Assembly: GCA_028753945.1 (NCBI GenBank)
Contig: JAPNXP010000010.1
Span: 4,715,042-4,779,041 of the forward strand
DNA length: 64,000 nt
Reading direction: 5' to 3'
Source: Hexactinellida sp. DTS-2022
Taxonomy: Eukaryota > Porifera > Hexactinellida
Below, one piece after another: positions 1 through 12,134 of this stretch. Position numbers and translations under genes: made by a program. Under the pieces are notes generated by a model. It ran no database searches. It worked only from the letters and a program-made list of their open reading frames with translations, and was not told where the DNA came from. Positions within the stretch are counted from its first letter, which is position 1. Every line of letters begins with the position of its first letter.

Positions 1-3000
1 GATTTAACAAGTTAAATCAATATAATTATTACAAGTTGAAACAATAGAATTAGATTTAACAGTTTTACTGTAATTGAAGTGTGAGTAAACAAAGGAAATT
101 TGCAACTCAATTGTGGCACAATCTAAGCCCAATTTGAAAATTCGTGCACTGTGAAAAGGTGTAGAATTTATTTCTCTATCCAAATATGTAAATTTTATGA
201 AGCTCACTATTTATTATTTAATGTTATGAGGTTTAATTAGATTAAATAGGTGTTAAGAATTTCTGGACGGAAATAGTAACCCCAGGTGCAAATTAGACGG
301 TCACTCCGCACCTACATGCCAAGTTTTAGCCCTTAATGTCTAAAGGTTAGGGCAGGGTACCGTCTACGGAGAAATAATAATAATAATAAAAATCCAAAAT
401 TGCAGCTGTGCCGACGCATGTTCCTTTGGTGGCACTATATTTTGGTGGTGGTTTATTGATAGTGCCTCCAATGGGACATGCTGTCAGCACAGCTGCAATT
501 TTGGATTTTTTTTCGCCATGTCATCATCACTATGAAGGTGTTAAAATATATCAAAAGGTGTTACAGAAGGCATCGACCCTTAGAGTGGCGGAAGTTTCCA
601 TTTAGTTCACTTCATTTTAGAGATATTCAAGTTTGAGTTGAATATAATAGCTGATGACTCAGCATTTTTTATGTGAGTGTTGGGTCTTCACCCAACTTCA
701 AATAACCCATTTTAAATATCGAATTCACAAAATTGTAAAAATACTTTTTTTTGACGATGTCATCATCACCTCAAGGTGTCAAGACTCACTTGTATAGGTG
801 GTACGTGGCATAAGGACCAATTGATAAATTGAAAGTTTGTTTCTATCTTGTATCATCTCTGAGATTAATGAAATTTAGCTAATTAGTATAAATATTTAAT
901 TAATAAATCAATAATTTAACATCATTATTATGTACAGCAAAATAAATAAAGTTCAATTATTTGCACTTATTATTAATTTAAATCGAATTTCACTATCATA
1001 TTTGAATTCAGCGCACTCGATAACCCCAATAATCCAATTGGAACCGTCTATAAGTTAAATACAAAAGGAATTAATTATAATAAATTACGTCAGTACATTA
1101 ATTGTGCAAAAAGAATATTCTCGCCGAAATAAATATAATCACTTAATCTGTCGTTGTTGTGGAATGTAAAATGTTAACGGTTCTATCATAAACCATCTTT
1201 AGTTTAATGCCATTCATTACTTATTGATAATAAATTAAATTATTAGTTATTTATTTTAGCAATGTTATCCACGGTGAGTTGAGTAAAGTCAACAAATTCC
1301 TTATATAAATTAATTTAATTTAATCCATTGTATAGTAATGCTAGAATTAAATAGAAGCCAGCTGGAATTTATAAGTTAAATCAATATAATTATCGCAAGT
1401 TGAATCACTAGAGTAGGATTTAAAAAGTTAAATCAATATAATTATTACAAGTTGAAACAATAGAATTAGATTTAACACTTTACTGAAATTGAAGTGTGAG
1501 TAAACAAAGAAATTTCAACCCCCATTTATGGCAGAAATTGACCCCTTTATTGGAAAATTTATTCTCCCATCAGACGCAGAATTTTAATGCGAATCCAAAT
1601 ATGAAATAAAATTTGGGGGTTTAGTAAAACATATTTTGAGTTATGGACCAGACAAATTTTTAAAGGTGTTAAAGATGTGTCAAAAATTTGTTAACAAAAC
1701 ATCGTAACCCCAGGTGCAAATTAGACGGTCCTATCGCACCTACATGCCAAGTTTCAGCCCATCAACAATTAAGCTCTGGCCAGGGCACCGTCTACGGAGA
1801 AAAAAATAATAATAAAAATCCAAAATTGCACCCTGTGCCGACGCATGTTTCTTTGGTGGCACTATATTTTGTTGGTTGTTTATTGATAGTGCCTCCAAAG
1901 GAACATGCTGTCGGCGCAGGCTGCAATTTTGGATTTTTTTTTGCCAAGTCATCAACGCCCAAGGTGTGAAGAAGCATTTGTTAATTGGTCCGAGTCACAA
2001 GGAACGGTAGATAAATTTGAAGTTTGTTTCTATCTTAAACCATCTTGAGTTTGATGCCATTCATTCATTATGTATTGATAATAAATTATATTATTAGTTA
2101 TTTATCTTAGCATTGTTATCCACGGTTGAGTTGAATTAAGTCAACAAATTCCTTATATTATATTATTTAATTTAATCCATTGTATGGTAAATTAAATAGA
2201 AGCCAGCTGCAGTTTATAAGTTAAATCAATTTAATTATCGCAAGTTGAATCAATAGTGTAAGATTTAACAAGTTTAATCAATATAATTATTACAAGTTGA
2301 AACAATGGAATTAGATTTAACAGTTTACTGAAATTGAAGTGTGAGTAAACAAATAAATTTCAACCCCCATTTATGGCAGAAATTAAACCCATTACTAAAA
2401 ATTTCTTTACCCATCAGACGCAGAATTTGAAGATGAATCCAAAGATGAAATAAAAATTGGGGGTTTAGTAAAACATTTCTTGAGTTATGGTCCAGACAAA
2501 TTTTGAAAGGTGTTAAACATGTGTCCAAAATTTGTTAATCAAAAATCGTAACCCCAGGTGCACATCTGTAACCCATGAGATACCCATCCTAAGAATTTGG
2601 GCTCTTAGTTGATAAAACTCTGTTCTGTGGAGTGGCTACGGATAAAAAATAAAAATCCAAAATTGCAGCCTGTGCCGACGCATGTTCCTTTGGTGGCACT
2701 ATATTTTGTTGGTGGTTTATTGATAGTGCCTCCAATGGAACATGCTGTCGGCACAGACTGCAATTTTGGATTTTTTTTCGCAAAGTCATCATCACTATAA
2801 AGGTGTTAAATTATTTTTGAAAGGTGTTTCAGAAGGCCACGACCCTTAGAGTGGTGGAAGTTTCCATTTTGCTCACTTCGTTCCAAATATATTCAAGTTT
2901 GAGTAGAATATAATAAGTGATGAGTCAACATTTTTTATGTGCATGTTGGGTGATCACCCAACTCCAACCAACCCATGCGAATTATTTAATTCACAAAATT

Positions 3001-6000
3001 GTAAAAATACATTTTTTTGACGATGTCATCATCAACTCAAGGTGTCAAGATTTACTTGTATAGGTGGTACCTGGCATAAGGACCAATTGATAAATTGAAA
3101 GTTTGTTTCTATCTTGTATCATCTCTGAGATTAATGAAATTTAGCTAATTATTATAAATATTTAATTAATAAATTAATAATTTAACACCATTATTATGTA
3201 CATCAAAATAAATTAAGTTCAATTATTTGCACTTATTATTAATTTAAATCGAATTTCACTATCATATTTGAATTCAGCGCACTCGATAACCCCAATAATC
3301 TATTTGGAACCATCTCTATACGTTAAACACAGAGCGAATTAATTAGAATTAAATATGTCATGTATCCATTGTTCAAGAATATTCTAAGCAGAAATAAATA
3401 TAATCACATAATCTGTCGTTGTTATGGAATGTAGAATCTTAGTTTTCAATTGGAAAATAGAAGCCTACTCGATCTCACAAGTTGAATCAATATAATAATA
3501 ACGATTGAAACAATAGAATTAGATTTAACACTTTCAATTGAACTGAAGTGTTAGTAAACAAAGGAAACTTGCAACTCAATTGTGGCACAAACTAAGTACA
3601 ATTTGAAAATTCGTGCACTGTGAAAAGGTTTAGAATTTAATTCTCTATCGAATGCATATAAATTTAATTTTCGGGTACTATTTATTGTTCCTGTTTCAAT
3701 ATTAAACAGGTGCAAAAATGGGTCCAAAAAAATGTAATAAAAAATCGTGACCCCAGGTGCACATCTGTAACCCATGAGACACCCATCCAAAAAATTAGGG
3801 CTCTTATTTAATAAAACTCTGTTCTGTGGAGTGGCTACGGATAAATAATAATAATAAAATCCAAAATTGCAGCCTGTGCCGACGCATGTTCCTTTGGTGG
3901 CACTATATTTTGTTGGTTGTTTATTGATAGTGCCTCCAAAAGAACATGCTGTCGGCGCAAGCTGCAATTTTGGATTTTTTTTTTTCGCCAATTCATCATC
4001 ACCATAAAGGTGTTAAATTATTTCAGAAAGGTGTTTCAGAATGCAACGACCCTTAGAGTGGTGGAAGTTTCCATTTAGTTCACTTCATTTTAGAGATATT
4101 CAAGTTTGTGTAGAATATAATAGCTAATGACTCAGCATATTTTATGTGAGTGTTGGGTCATCACCCAACATCAACTAACCTATTTTAAATATCGAATTAG
4201 CAAAATTGTAAAAATACATTTTTTTAACGATGTCATCATCACCTCGAGGTGTCAAGACCCACTTGTATAGGTGGCACGTGCCATAAGGACCAATTGATAA
4301 ATTGAAAGTTTGTTTCTATCTTCTATGATCTCTGAGATTTATGATATTTAATTAATTAGTATAAATAATTATTAATAATATTTATAATTTAACACCAATT
4401 TCAATGTCAACTTACAATTATTAAGTTAAATTATTTTGTCATAAATAATTAATTAATTAATTTGGCTATCAAATTTCAATTCCGCACACTCGATAACCCC
4501 TAATAAACAAATTGGAAGCATCTTTATAGTTCATATACTGACTGAATTAATTATAATTAATTACGTCATTATATTAACAGTGGAATAATATTCTCGCAGA
4601 ATTAAATATAATCACATAATCTGTCGTTGTTATGAAATATATAATATTTTATTTCAATTGGAAAATAGAAGCCTACTCGATCTCACAAGTTGAATCAATA
4701 TAATAATAACGAGTTGAACAATAGAATTAGATTAACACTTTCAATTGAACTGAAGTGTTAGTAAACAAAGGAAACTTGCAACTCAATTGTGGCACAAACG
4801 AAACCCAATTAAAAAATTCGTGCACTGTGAAAAGGTGTAGAATTTAATTCTCTATCGAATGCATATAAATTAAATATTCGCGCACTATTTATTGTTCTTT
4901 TTCAAATATTAAACAGGTGCAAATATGTGTCCAAAAAAATGTAATAAAAAATCGTGACCCCAGGTGCACATCTGTAACCCATGAGACACCCATCCTAAAA
5001 ATTTGGGCTCTTAGTTAATTAAACTCTGTTCTGTGGAGTGGCTACGGATAAATAAATAAAAATCCAAAATTGCAGCCTGTGCCGACGCATGTTCCTTTGG
5101 TGGCACTATATTTTGGTGTGGTTTATTGATAGTGCCTCCTATGGAACATGCTGTCGGCACAGGCTGCAATTTTGGATTTTTTTTCCGCCATGTCATCATC
5201 ACTACGAAGGTGTTAAATTATTTCAGAAAGGTGTTTCAAAAGGCAACGACCCTTAGTGAGTTGTAAATTTCTTTTATGCTCACTTCATTTCAAAGATTTC
5301 AAGTTTCAGTAGAATATAATAGCTGATGACTCAGCATTTTTTATGTGAGCTCTGGGTCATCACCCAAAACGAACCGACCCATTTGAATTATATAATTCAC
5401 AAAATTGTGAAAACACATTTTTTTTACGATGTCATCATCACCTCAAGGTGTTAAGACCCACTTGTAGAGGTGTTACGTGGCATAAGGATCAATTGATAAA
5501 TTGAAAGTTTGTTTCTATCTTATTTGATTTCTGAGATTTATGATATTTAATTAATTAGTATAAATATTAATTAATATTATTTATAATTTAACACCAATTT
5601 CAATGTCAACTTACAATTATTAAATTAAATTATTTTGTCATGAATAATAAATTAATTATTTTGTTATCAAATTTCAATTAAGCACTCTCGATAACCCCTA
5701 ATAAACAAATTATAAGCATCTATATAAGTTATATACTGACTGAATTAATTATAATTAATTACGTCAGTATATTAACAGTCCAATAATATTCTCGCAGAAG
5801 TAAATATAATCACATAATCTGTCGTTGTTATGAAATATATAATCTTAGTTTTCAATTAGAAAATAGAAGCCTACTCGATCTCACAAGTTGAATCAATATA
5901 ATAATAACGAGTTGAAACAATAGAATTAGATTTAACACTTTCAATTGAACTGAAGTGTTAGTAAACAAAGAAATTTCAACCCCAATTTATGGCATGAATC

Positions 6001-6269
6001 AAACCTATTAGTAAAAACATTCATCTCCCATCAGATGGAGAATTTTATAGTGAATCCAATGGTGAAAAGAAAATTGGGGGTTTAGTATAACATTCTTTGA
6101 GTTATGGACCAGACAAAATTTGAAAGGTGTCAAAAAAAGTCCAAAATTTGTTAATAAAAAATCGTGACCCCAGGTGCACATCTGTAACCCATGAGACACC
6201 TGTCCTGCAAATTTGGGTTGTTAGTTAATTAAACTCTGTTCTGTGGATGAGCTACGGAAGAATAATAAT
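1..6269. repeat. Repeat array I: diverged ~1.2 kb units with embedded palindromes
   Basis: Successive units share the same blocks in order: a GTTAAATCAATATAATTA/AAGTTGAA block, a TTATGGCAG...CCATCAGACGCAGAA block, a CCCCAGGTGCA block, a short (AAT)n run, a 115-117 bp palindrome, then a CGCCA(A/T)GTCATCA block and AT-rich filler. Palindromes lie at 392-506, 1818-1934, 2655-2771, 3859-3975 and 5062-5177, so spacing is about 0.84-1.43 kb. Units differ by substitutions and block shuffling after the palindrome (one type with ATCAACGCC, another with ATCATCACTA). All open frames here are short and change frame between copies. I see no gene. This could be a satellite or the remains of a tandemly inserted transposon. 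Confidence 0.85.
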
Positions 6270-6390
6270 AACTAACCAAAGCACTAAGATTAGAACTGGG
6301 CCACTATAGTATAGTATAGTCGGCACAGTAATAACTAACCAAGGCAGTAAGATTAGAACTGGGCCACTATACTATAGTATAGTCGGCACA

Positions 6391-6425
<35 letters not shown>

Positions 6426-6690
6426 TAACCAAGGCAGTAAGATTAGAACTGGGCCACTATACTATAGTATAGTCGGCACAGTAATAATAATAATAACTAA
6501 CCAAAGCACTAAGACCAATACTGGGCCACTATACTATAGTATAGTCGGCACAGTAATAATAATAAAGGAAGTGATTCCAATACTGGGCCACTATACTATA
6601 GTATAGTCGGCACAGTAATAATAATAATAATAAAGGCAGTGATTTCAATACTGGGCCACTATACTAAAGTATAATCGGCACAGTAAAATG
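6270..6690. repeat. Cluster of six ~60-70 bp repeats with palindromic TATA core
   Basis: Each unit reads roughly (AAT)n, CTAACCAAGGCAGTAAGATTAG or GGCAGTGATTCCAATA, then a 34 bp near-palindrome starting ACTGGGCCACTATACTATAG and ending CGGCACAGT. Cores start near 6297, 6358, 6450, 6522, 6583 and 6650. The first core has a small rearrangement. Units are separated by variable (AAT)n runs. The cluster caps array I just as a sister cluster caps array II at 24.6 kb. Confidence 0.85.
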
Positions 6691-6713
6691 ATTGGGACCA
6701 CTCAGTACTATGT

Positions 6714-7402
6714 GTATATATATATGTTATGTCGATTTTGTCAAATAGTCGATTTTACAAAATCAACATCCAAAATGTCGATTTTGTAAAATCAACATAC
6801 AAAATTAAGTTTAATTTGTAAAATCAACATACAAAATTAAGTTTAATTTGTAAAATAGTTAATTTTATAAAATCGACATTTTTAATTAGTTGATTTTATA
6901 AAATCAACATTTTTAATTAGTTGATTTTGTAAAATCGACATTTCAGAATGTTGATTTTACAAAATCAACATTTTTTATTAGTTGATTTTGTAAAATCGAC
7001 ATTTCAGAATGTCGATTTTACAAAATCAACTAATTAGAAATGTCTATTAAACAAAATCAACAAATCAAAAGTGTCGATTTTACAAAATCAACTAATTAAT
7101 TAAAAATGTTGATTTTATAAAATCGACATATTTTATTCGTTGATTTTGCAAAATCACCCTGGAATATTTTTTCATTCTAGTAAAAAATTTCATTTTGCTA
7201 AAAAAAATTCTTCATACAAGTCGGTATATACTTGGATGAAGCGAATTCTGAACAAAATGCAATAAAACCTAGGCTTATCCGAGTAATATAGCCAAAGTCG
7301 AACACTTGTTTTAGTTCCGTTGATTCATGTTGATTTTGTAAAATCGACATGTTGATTTTGCAAAATCAACATTTGACAAAATCGACATAACATATATATA
7401 CG
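6714..7402. mobile_element. MITE filled with a self-complementary GATTTTACAAAATC minisatellite
   Basis: Terminal inverted repeats contain ATATGTTATGTCGATTTTG on the left and the reverse complement near 7364-7400. The interior (6725-7155 and 7318-7375) is a loose tandem array of a roughly 20 bp word built from GTCGATTTTACAAAATCAAC, itself nearly its own reverse complement. The only complex sequence is 7160-7315. No coding capacity and no clear target duplication, so the superfamily is unknown. Confidence 0.6.
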
Positions 7403-7439
7403 TATTTGTTTGTATGTTCCGAGTTGATTGAAGAAACTA

Positions 7440-8318
7440 ACTGGACGGTTTCCAAATGTTATTTTTGGCATATAGGGGTAACTTTTGGCACCCGCCAACA
7501 AGTTGAGGTTTCCACTCAAAATTTCTCACACATCGACAAGTTATGACGCCATTGTCATATTTCGAGAAGCCTGAAAATTCACTTAATCGCACATAATTCG
7601 CGCCCTCTAAGAGATAAAAATCTGAAAATTTAATGGAGCATGTACATTAATGATGCGGACACGTTGGTCACACCTGATTGCCAATATGCTTGCTCTTTAT
7701 CGCATGATGACGTATTCACTAAATTTTCACATTGTTAAATTTATATTCTACTATTTAGGCCTGTTGTATGACGGTTTACTTACCATGACAGTTTACTTAC
7801 CTCTATTACTATTACAATAATTAACCATGGATACTTTCTATCCATGACGGTTTACTTACCGTTATTGCAATGGCTTCACACTTTATACTTCCTATTACAC
7901 TTCTGCACTTATAAGGATTCACATCTCAATTCTAATTGGAAAATGTCATTATGGCCAAAAATATCTTAGCTAATATGGAAATTATTAGATGCTATGTTGA
8001 TGCAATGTCAAATTATGAAATTAGAATTAGAACTTGAGATGTGAATCCTTATAAGTGCAGATTTGTAATAGGAAGTATAAAGTGTGAAGCCATTGCAAAG
8101 ACGGTAAGTAAACCGTCAAGGATAGAAAGTATCCATGGTTAACTATTGTAATAGTAATAGAGGTAAGTAAACTGTCATGGTAAGTAAACTGTCATACAAC
8201 AGGCCTATTTACGCTTTATAATCAATGTTAGAAGTGTATAAACCACACACCAACCGCGAAGCGGTTGGTGTGTGGTTGTGTTCTGCCGCGAAGCGACCTA
8301 GCAATCGAAGCGCGCTAG
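7440..8318 (+). mobile_element. Dispersed element with CTAG 3' end (Helitron-like), copy A
   Basis: A block beginning near TTTTGGCATATAGGGGTAAC and ending in GCGCGCTAG just before TA recurs in either orientation at 48.5 and 58.4 kb, with ends only at 10.7 and 58.8 kb. Near its end is a strong hairpin around CCACACACCAACC / GGTTGGTGTGTGG (8247-8275), then CGAAGCG-rich sequence. A 3' end in CTAG next to host T, preceded by a hairpin, is known for Helitrons, but the long hairpin-to-CTAG distance is atypical, so the class is inference. This copy is interrupted by a foldback at 7763-8200. Confidence 0.5.
7763..8200. mobile_element. Foldback MITE, TIR GTTGTATGACGG, 6-bp TSD AGGCCT
   Basis: Arms of about 190 bp starting GTTGTATGACGGTTTACTTA are inverted around a short spacer near 7985. 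AGGCCT flanks the element on both sides (7757-7762, 8201-8206). The related copies at 48.65 and 58.64 kb lack the insertion and show a single AGGCCT-like site, which supports both the insertion and the duplication. The arms include tandem CATGACGGTTTACTTACC words. A related GTTGTATGAGG sequence is at 11690-11785. Confidence 0.8.
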
Positions 8319-8423
8319 TATGAATTATTATAACAACTCGTACACTTTATAATAGATTAAACTTTGTGTTAGTATTTGATTATTTGTGATTTCTCTTAGC
8401 TCTATTTGATATTTCTTGAAGGG

Positions 8424-9398
8424 ATGAAGAAACATGGACAGCAGTTTGCTCTTAATGAAGAGTTAATTTTCAAAGCGACAGATGCTCTCTACCAGAAATT
8501 CTCCTCTTCACAAAAGCCTCTTGACCTGAAGACTTGTCACAATCTAGACTTGGGAGTTACATTCAAATCGATTCCTAGACTGAGGAAACAGCTGCGAATT
8601 CGTCTCCCGCACTCACTCTACTCTCAACAGACTCACTCAGTCTGTCTCCTCACATGTTTCCCTAAAGACAAAGTCAAACAGCTGATCGCAGACAACAACA
8701 TAACCTGCATAAAGAAAGTCCTAACTATACAATCTCTGAACCGTAAGTACAAGCGGTACGAAGCTAAGAGAGAGCTGCTCACTCGCTACGACGTCTTTCT
8801 AACTGACTCCAAGGCCTGTCCGCACGTGAACCGACACCTCGGTAAGATATTCCTACAGAAGCACAAGTCCCCCCAGTCTATCCACCTCAAGCCCGTGTCC
8901 CTCTCTCGCGAGCTGCAGAAGGCATTCTCCACCGTATCTTTCCGCGTCAGCAGCGGCTCTACCAGCTGTGTGGCTGTCGGCAGCTTCGATACTCTCTCCA
9001 GCAGACAGCTAGCAGATAACGTAATACACTCTATACGGACTATTATGCAGAAGGTCCCACCTGGATGGTCTAACCTACGCAATGCATACGTTAAGTCATT
9101 CAAGTCTATCGCACTCCCTATCTTCACTGGGCTGCCGACCCCTCCCCCCTTGAGGATTTCCTCAGATCGAGGCTCTGTCGCCACAGCCGACCCTCTGCCT
9201 AAGTCAAATGCGGAGTCCGCTGTCGCTAGCTCTGAAGAGGAGGGAGTTGCGTCATTGGAAGAGAGACACTCAGTGCTGGACAGAGCTGGCGCCTACAGCA
9301 GAGTGAGCAGAGAGAAGAGAGCGAGGAGTTTCCATGTAGAGATGGGATGTAGGAGGAAAATGTATAAACTAAGGAAGATGAGTACAAGGAAGAAATAG
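8424..9398 (+). CDS. RSL1D1-like ribosomal L1-domain protein (ribosome biogenesis)
   Basis: An uninterrupted 324-residue frame. I choose the ATG at 8424; the six in-frame codons upstream have no ATG. The body matches the ribosomal protein L1-like fold of RSL1D1/Utp30/Cic1 nucleolar proteins. An IRLPHSLYS segment is followed by a block ending YKRYEAKRELLTRYDVFLTD, then LGKIFLQKHKSPQSIHL, which aligns with the family's YD-FLAD and LGK-F-K-P signatures, then a variable region with SSRQLADNVIHSI. The tail is acidic (SSEEEGVASLEE), then basic (KMYKLRKMSTRKK), as expected of a nucleolar factor. Such proteins act in pre-rRNA processing and nucleolar function. The gene is intronless and GC-richer than its surroundings, so a retrocopy is possible. 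Known animal homologues are longer, mostly in the C-terminal tail. Confidence 0.75.
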   Translation: MKKHGQQFALNEELIFKATDALYQKFSSSQKPLDLKTCHNLDLGVTFKSIPRLRKQLRIRLPHSLYSQQTHSVCLLTCFPKDKVKQLIADNNITCIKKVLTIQSLNRKYKRYEAKRELLTRYDVFLTDSKACPHVNRHLGKIFLQKHKSPQSIHLKPVSLSRELQKAFSTVSFRVSSGSTSCVAVGSFDTLSSRQLADNVIHSIRTIMQKVPPGWSNLRNAYVKSFKSIALPIFTGLPTPPPLRISSDRGSVATADPLPKSNAESAVASSEEEGVASLEERHSVLDRAGAYSRVSREKRARSFHVEMGCRRKMYKLRKMSTRKK

Positions 9399-10170
9399 TT
9401 ATTAACAATAATAACTGCATCGATATCTCAGCGATTATGGAGTCACTCAATTAGATTAGTTAGGAATTACTAAAATATTGATTTATTATTAATCCATACT
9501 TGTTAATTAATTTTATTTTTATTAACTAGTTAGTTCTTAGTCCCAACATTTTCTTAAGATTGAAACAAACAAATTTATCAATCGTTCCTTTCTCCCGTAC
9601 AACCTGATAAATGGGTCTAAATACCTTGAGGCGTTCATGACATGGCAAAAAATCCAAAATTGTAGCTTTGACGACAGCATGTTCCTTTGGAGGCATTATC
9701 AATTCACTAGCCTGTAGCCACCAAAAAGATAGTGCCTCCAAGGAACATGATGTAGGCACAGCTGCAATTTTGGATTTACTAATTTAAAACCAAATTCAAT
9801 GTCAGCTTCGTATAATTATTTGTTATGAATAATAATTTTAAATGAATTTGGCTACCATATTTCTATTCCGCACACTCGATAACCCCTATAAAGAAATTGG
9901 AAGCTTCTCTATATTAAATACAGACTGAATTAATCTCAGAGATGATACAAGATAAAAACAAAAACTAACAGGGCAAATTTTTCTGACTGCCTTTCGTTGA
10001 CTTGTCAAGACAAGACTATAACTGAGCTTGTTATAATTTAGTTAGTTTTAAAAACTTGCTTTAGCAATTAGTAGAAACACCGCATGTGGAACAGGAAGAA
10101 TCAGTTTCCCAACATGCAGAATGTTCCAACTTTCTATTAGTAAGAGTGATTCTTGAGTTAGGAAGGTCGG
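9399..10170. other. No gene; solo array palindrome and array fragment
   Basis: 9399-9650 is AT-rich sequence with no recognisable feature. 9652-9775 is a diverged solo copy of the array palindrome (left arm ATCCAAAATTGTAGC, right arm GCTGCAATTTTGGAT). 9777-9965 matches array-unit sequence (AATTCAATGTCA, CACTCGATAACCCC, and an inverted GATGATACAAGAT). 9966-10170 shows nothing I can name. Confidence 0.7.
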
Positions 10171-10177
10171 AAATTAG

Positions 10178-10638
10178 TACAACCTAGAATCCCCGCAGCC
10201 CCGCTGTTCCCAAGTAACTGACAACACCTCAACATCGGTCCCGTCCGGCTGTTCTCACTCCATCCTATCGCACACCTCTAATCCGATGCGGATAACCCCA
10301 AATAGGGACAGAACCCCGATCTCACTGAGTGTAGAATGGGAGAGAGAGGAGGTGCATTCTCCTTTCTCTCCTATTCTACACTCACCCATAATAGCAAAAA
10401 GGAAAACTCAAGCGAAGAAGAGGAAGAAGCCATGGTAACCTTTGGATGATAAATCTTCACTAAGCTAGTGAAGATATATCATCCAAATAATACTGACAGG
10501 AGAAAGACCACGAAAAGAGCTGTATCCGCCGGTAATAGCGCAGCACCTAAAGTTGCATCAGTGTGTGACGAGGCTCCTCTCCGAAAGAGGAGACGCATCC
10601 GAGAGAGGGCAAACAAGAGGAGACGTGTAAATATGTGA
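10178..10638 (+). other. Lys/Arg-rich open frames split by a hairpin (possible exon remnant)
   Basis: Frame one is open from 10178 to a stop at 10436-10438 and ends in a basic stretch, AKRKTQAKKRKKPW. A perfect hairpin (10440-10487, arms TTTGGATGATA) follows. Frame two is open from 10453 to 10638 and ends with clusters RKRRRIRERANKRRR. The composition suits a nuclear-localising C-terminal tail, and the segment lies 0.8 kb downstream of the RSL1D1-like gene on the same strand. It could be a further 3' exon of that gene or a paralogous tail broken by hairpin insertion. Another inverted repeat (10327-10384, arms GAGTGTAGAAT) sits inside frame one. No homology is recognised. Confidence 0.25.
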
Positions 10639-10730
10639 AAAATTCTGTAAATCTGTGAAAATAGTGGGCGGATCCACTATCGACTTGAAGGTAGGCACTA
10701 TTGCGTATCTGTCTTGCTCTTTCTTAGTTA

Positions 10731-10830
10731 CTAGCGCGCTTCGCTAGCTAGATCGCTTCGCGGCAGAACCCAACCACACACAATCGCTTCACGATTGATC
10801 TGTGGTTATACACTTCTAACATTGATTATA
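10731..10830 (-). mobile_element. Helitron-like CTAG end, inverted copy B
   Basis: Reverse orientation of the end seen at 8318: CTAGCGCGCTTCGCTAGCTAG, then GGCAGAACCCAACCACACAC and a degenerate hairpin, then CACTTCTAACATTGATTATA. On its own strand it again ends CTAG beside TA. With copy A it brackets the RSL1D1-like gene in opposite orientation. Confidence 0.45.
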
Positions 10831-11530
10831 CTACGATTGCTCGGTCATTCGCGACATATCGCACTCCACACGCCAATCGCTTCGCGGTTGTTATGTGTTA
10901 CACTCGGCACTTCGTGCCACCAGACACTTTTAACTAATTGAGTCTCTTATGTATTCAGTTAGTTGTGAGGTCATGAGTATTATCTCTGTACACCTCTCGT
11001 AGGTAATATACAAGAGCGAGTCCGCTAGATGGAGCAAGACAGGAGACATTAACTAAGGTGGGTACAACGACTGAGCAGTTCAGTTTGGGATTTCTGGAGA
11101 TTCTGGGAAGGCGCGTTATCCCACCTCTCTTAGCAAGGACTGGATGGTGTTCCATCTGATGTCCGGCTCTGTTGACATTTATCTAGATTCCAAGCTGGTC
11201 TGTACTTTGGACTAGGTGGAGATACATTTCTAGTGTCACCAGACAGCACTTATTGATTTTTTCCGACAGATTGAGAAAAAAATTCCTATGTGCGCCTTTT
11301 CAAGCCATTCCCTGCGTACTTTCTGGAATATTTCCTATTATTGAAAAATTGATGAGGCTAGAAAACGCCTTTCTTAGCCCGCTTCGAGGGGCGCGTGGAT
11401 AAAGGCAAACTGTGCCTATATTTCTTGCCCAATGAAACGAGCCAATGGATTGCAATCTACCTTCAAACTGCTTTAACGAGTTATTATTAGAAGGAGGATA
11501 TTATAAAAGATGCCCCAATAGAGAGGAGGG
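10831..11530. other. No gene recognised
   Basis: Mixed-composition sequence with short GC-richer words (CGCTTCGCGGTTG at 10870-10890 resembles the neighbouring terminal hairpin). No frame over 66 codons, and no repeat family identified. Confidence 0.5.
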
Positions 11531-11634
11531 TATAAGAGAGAACCTACAATGTTAATATTTAGCATTACTAACCTGGGTAAAACTTTCCCAGGCTAGTAAT
11601 GCTAAATATTAAAATTGTAGGTTCTCTCTTATAT
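11531..11634. repeat. ~100 bp near-perfect palindrome
   Basis: Left arm ATAAGAGAGAACCTACAAT...AGCATTACTA...CCTGG and right arm CCAGG...TAGTAATGCT...GTAGGTTCTCTCTTAT are inverted around a short loop at about 11580. It was not seen elsewhere in the window. Confidence 0.8.
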
Positions 11635-11804
11635 AAGTTCGTAAATTGATTTCATTTTATGAATTCGAATTGTTAGTGCTGTTGTATGAGGTTATTATTA
11701 CCATGAGATTAATACTACCATGCGATTATTACTACTTTGAATACAATAACCATGGATATGAGATTGTTACTACCATGAGATTTTACTGGGCCACTATACT
11801 ATAG

Positions 11805-11943
11805 CAGGGGCGTCGGAAGCGGTCAGGCCATGGCCTGACCACTTTCATCAAGTGGACAGGCCAATAGCCGATCACTCTTACGTCACTAGTTAGGCCAGTC
11901 AAGCCATGGCCTGACCACTTTAAAACTGCTTCCGCCGGCCCTG
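11805..11943. mobile_element. hAT-like MITE inserted in the centre of a TATA-type palindrome
   Basis: TIRs CAGGGGCGTCGGAAGC and CAGGGCCGGCGGAAGC (14/16 matching); the interior repeats GGCCATGGCCTGACCACTTT. Flanks are the two halves of the ACTGGGCCACTATACTA palindrome. Removing the element and one TATAG copy (5-bp duplication) recreates a 34 bp perfect palindrome. The 5-bp duplication is shorter than the usual 8 bp of hAT elements. Confidence 0.7.
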
Positions 11944-12134
11944 TATAGTATAGTGGCCCAGTTCTAATCTTTACTACTTTGGTATATTATCATACTGTAC
12001 CTGCCTGCAAACCTATTTGAGTCATATCCCTGTACAGGGCTCCAATTTTCCCCTGTACATTGGCCAAAATCCTGTACACCTCCCATATTTTTCTCGCTCG
12101 CTACGCTCGTCTAGGGAATTACTATACACTACTT

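Noticed and set aside
408-2800. Short frames repeatedly encoding peptides like PTHVPLVALYFVGGLLIVPP or PTACSFGGTINKQPTKYSAT
   Set aside because: They are translations of the array palindrome on both strands; the same DNA is open in several frames, with no codon bias and no consistent start.
6270-6690. Regularly spaced repeats considered as a CRISPR array
   Set aside because: Spacers are short (AAT)n or repeat-derived sequence, not unique, and the context is eukaryotic.
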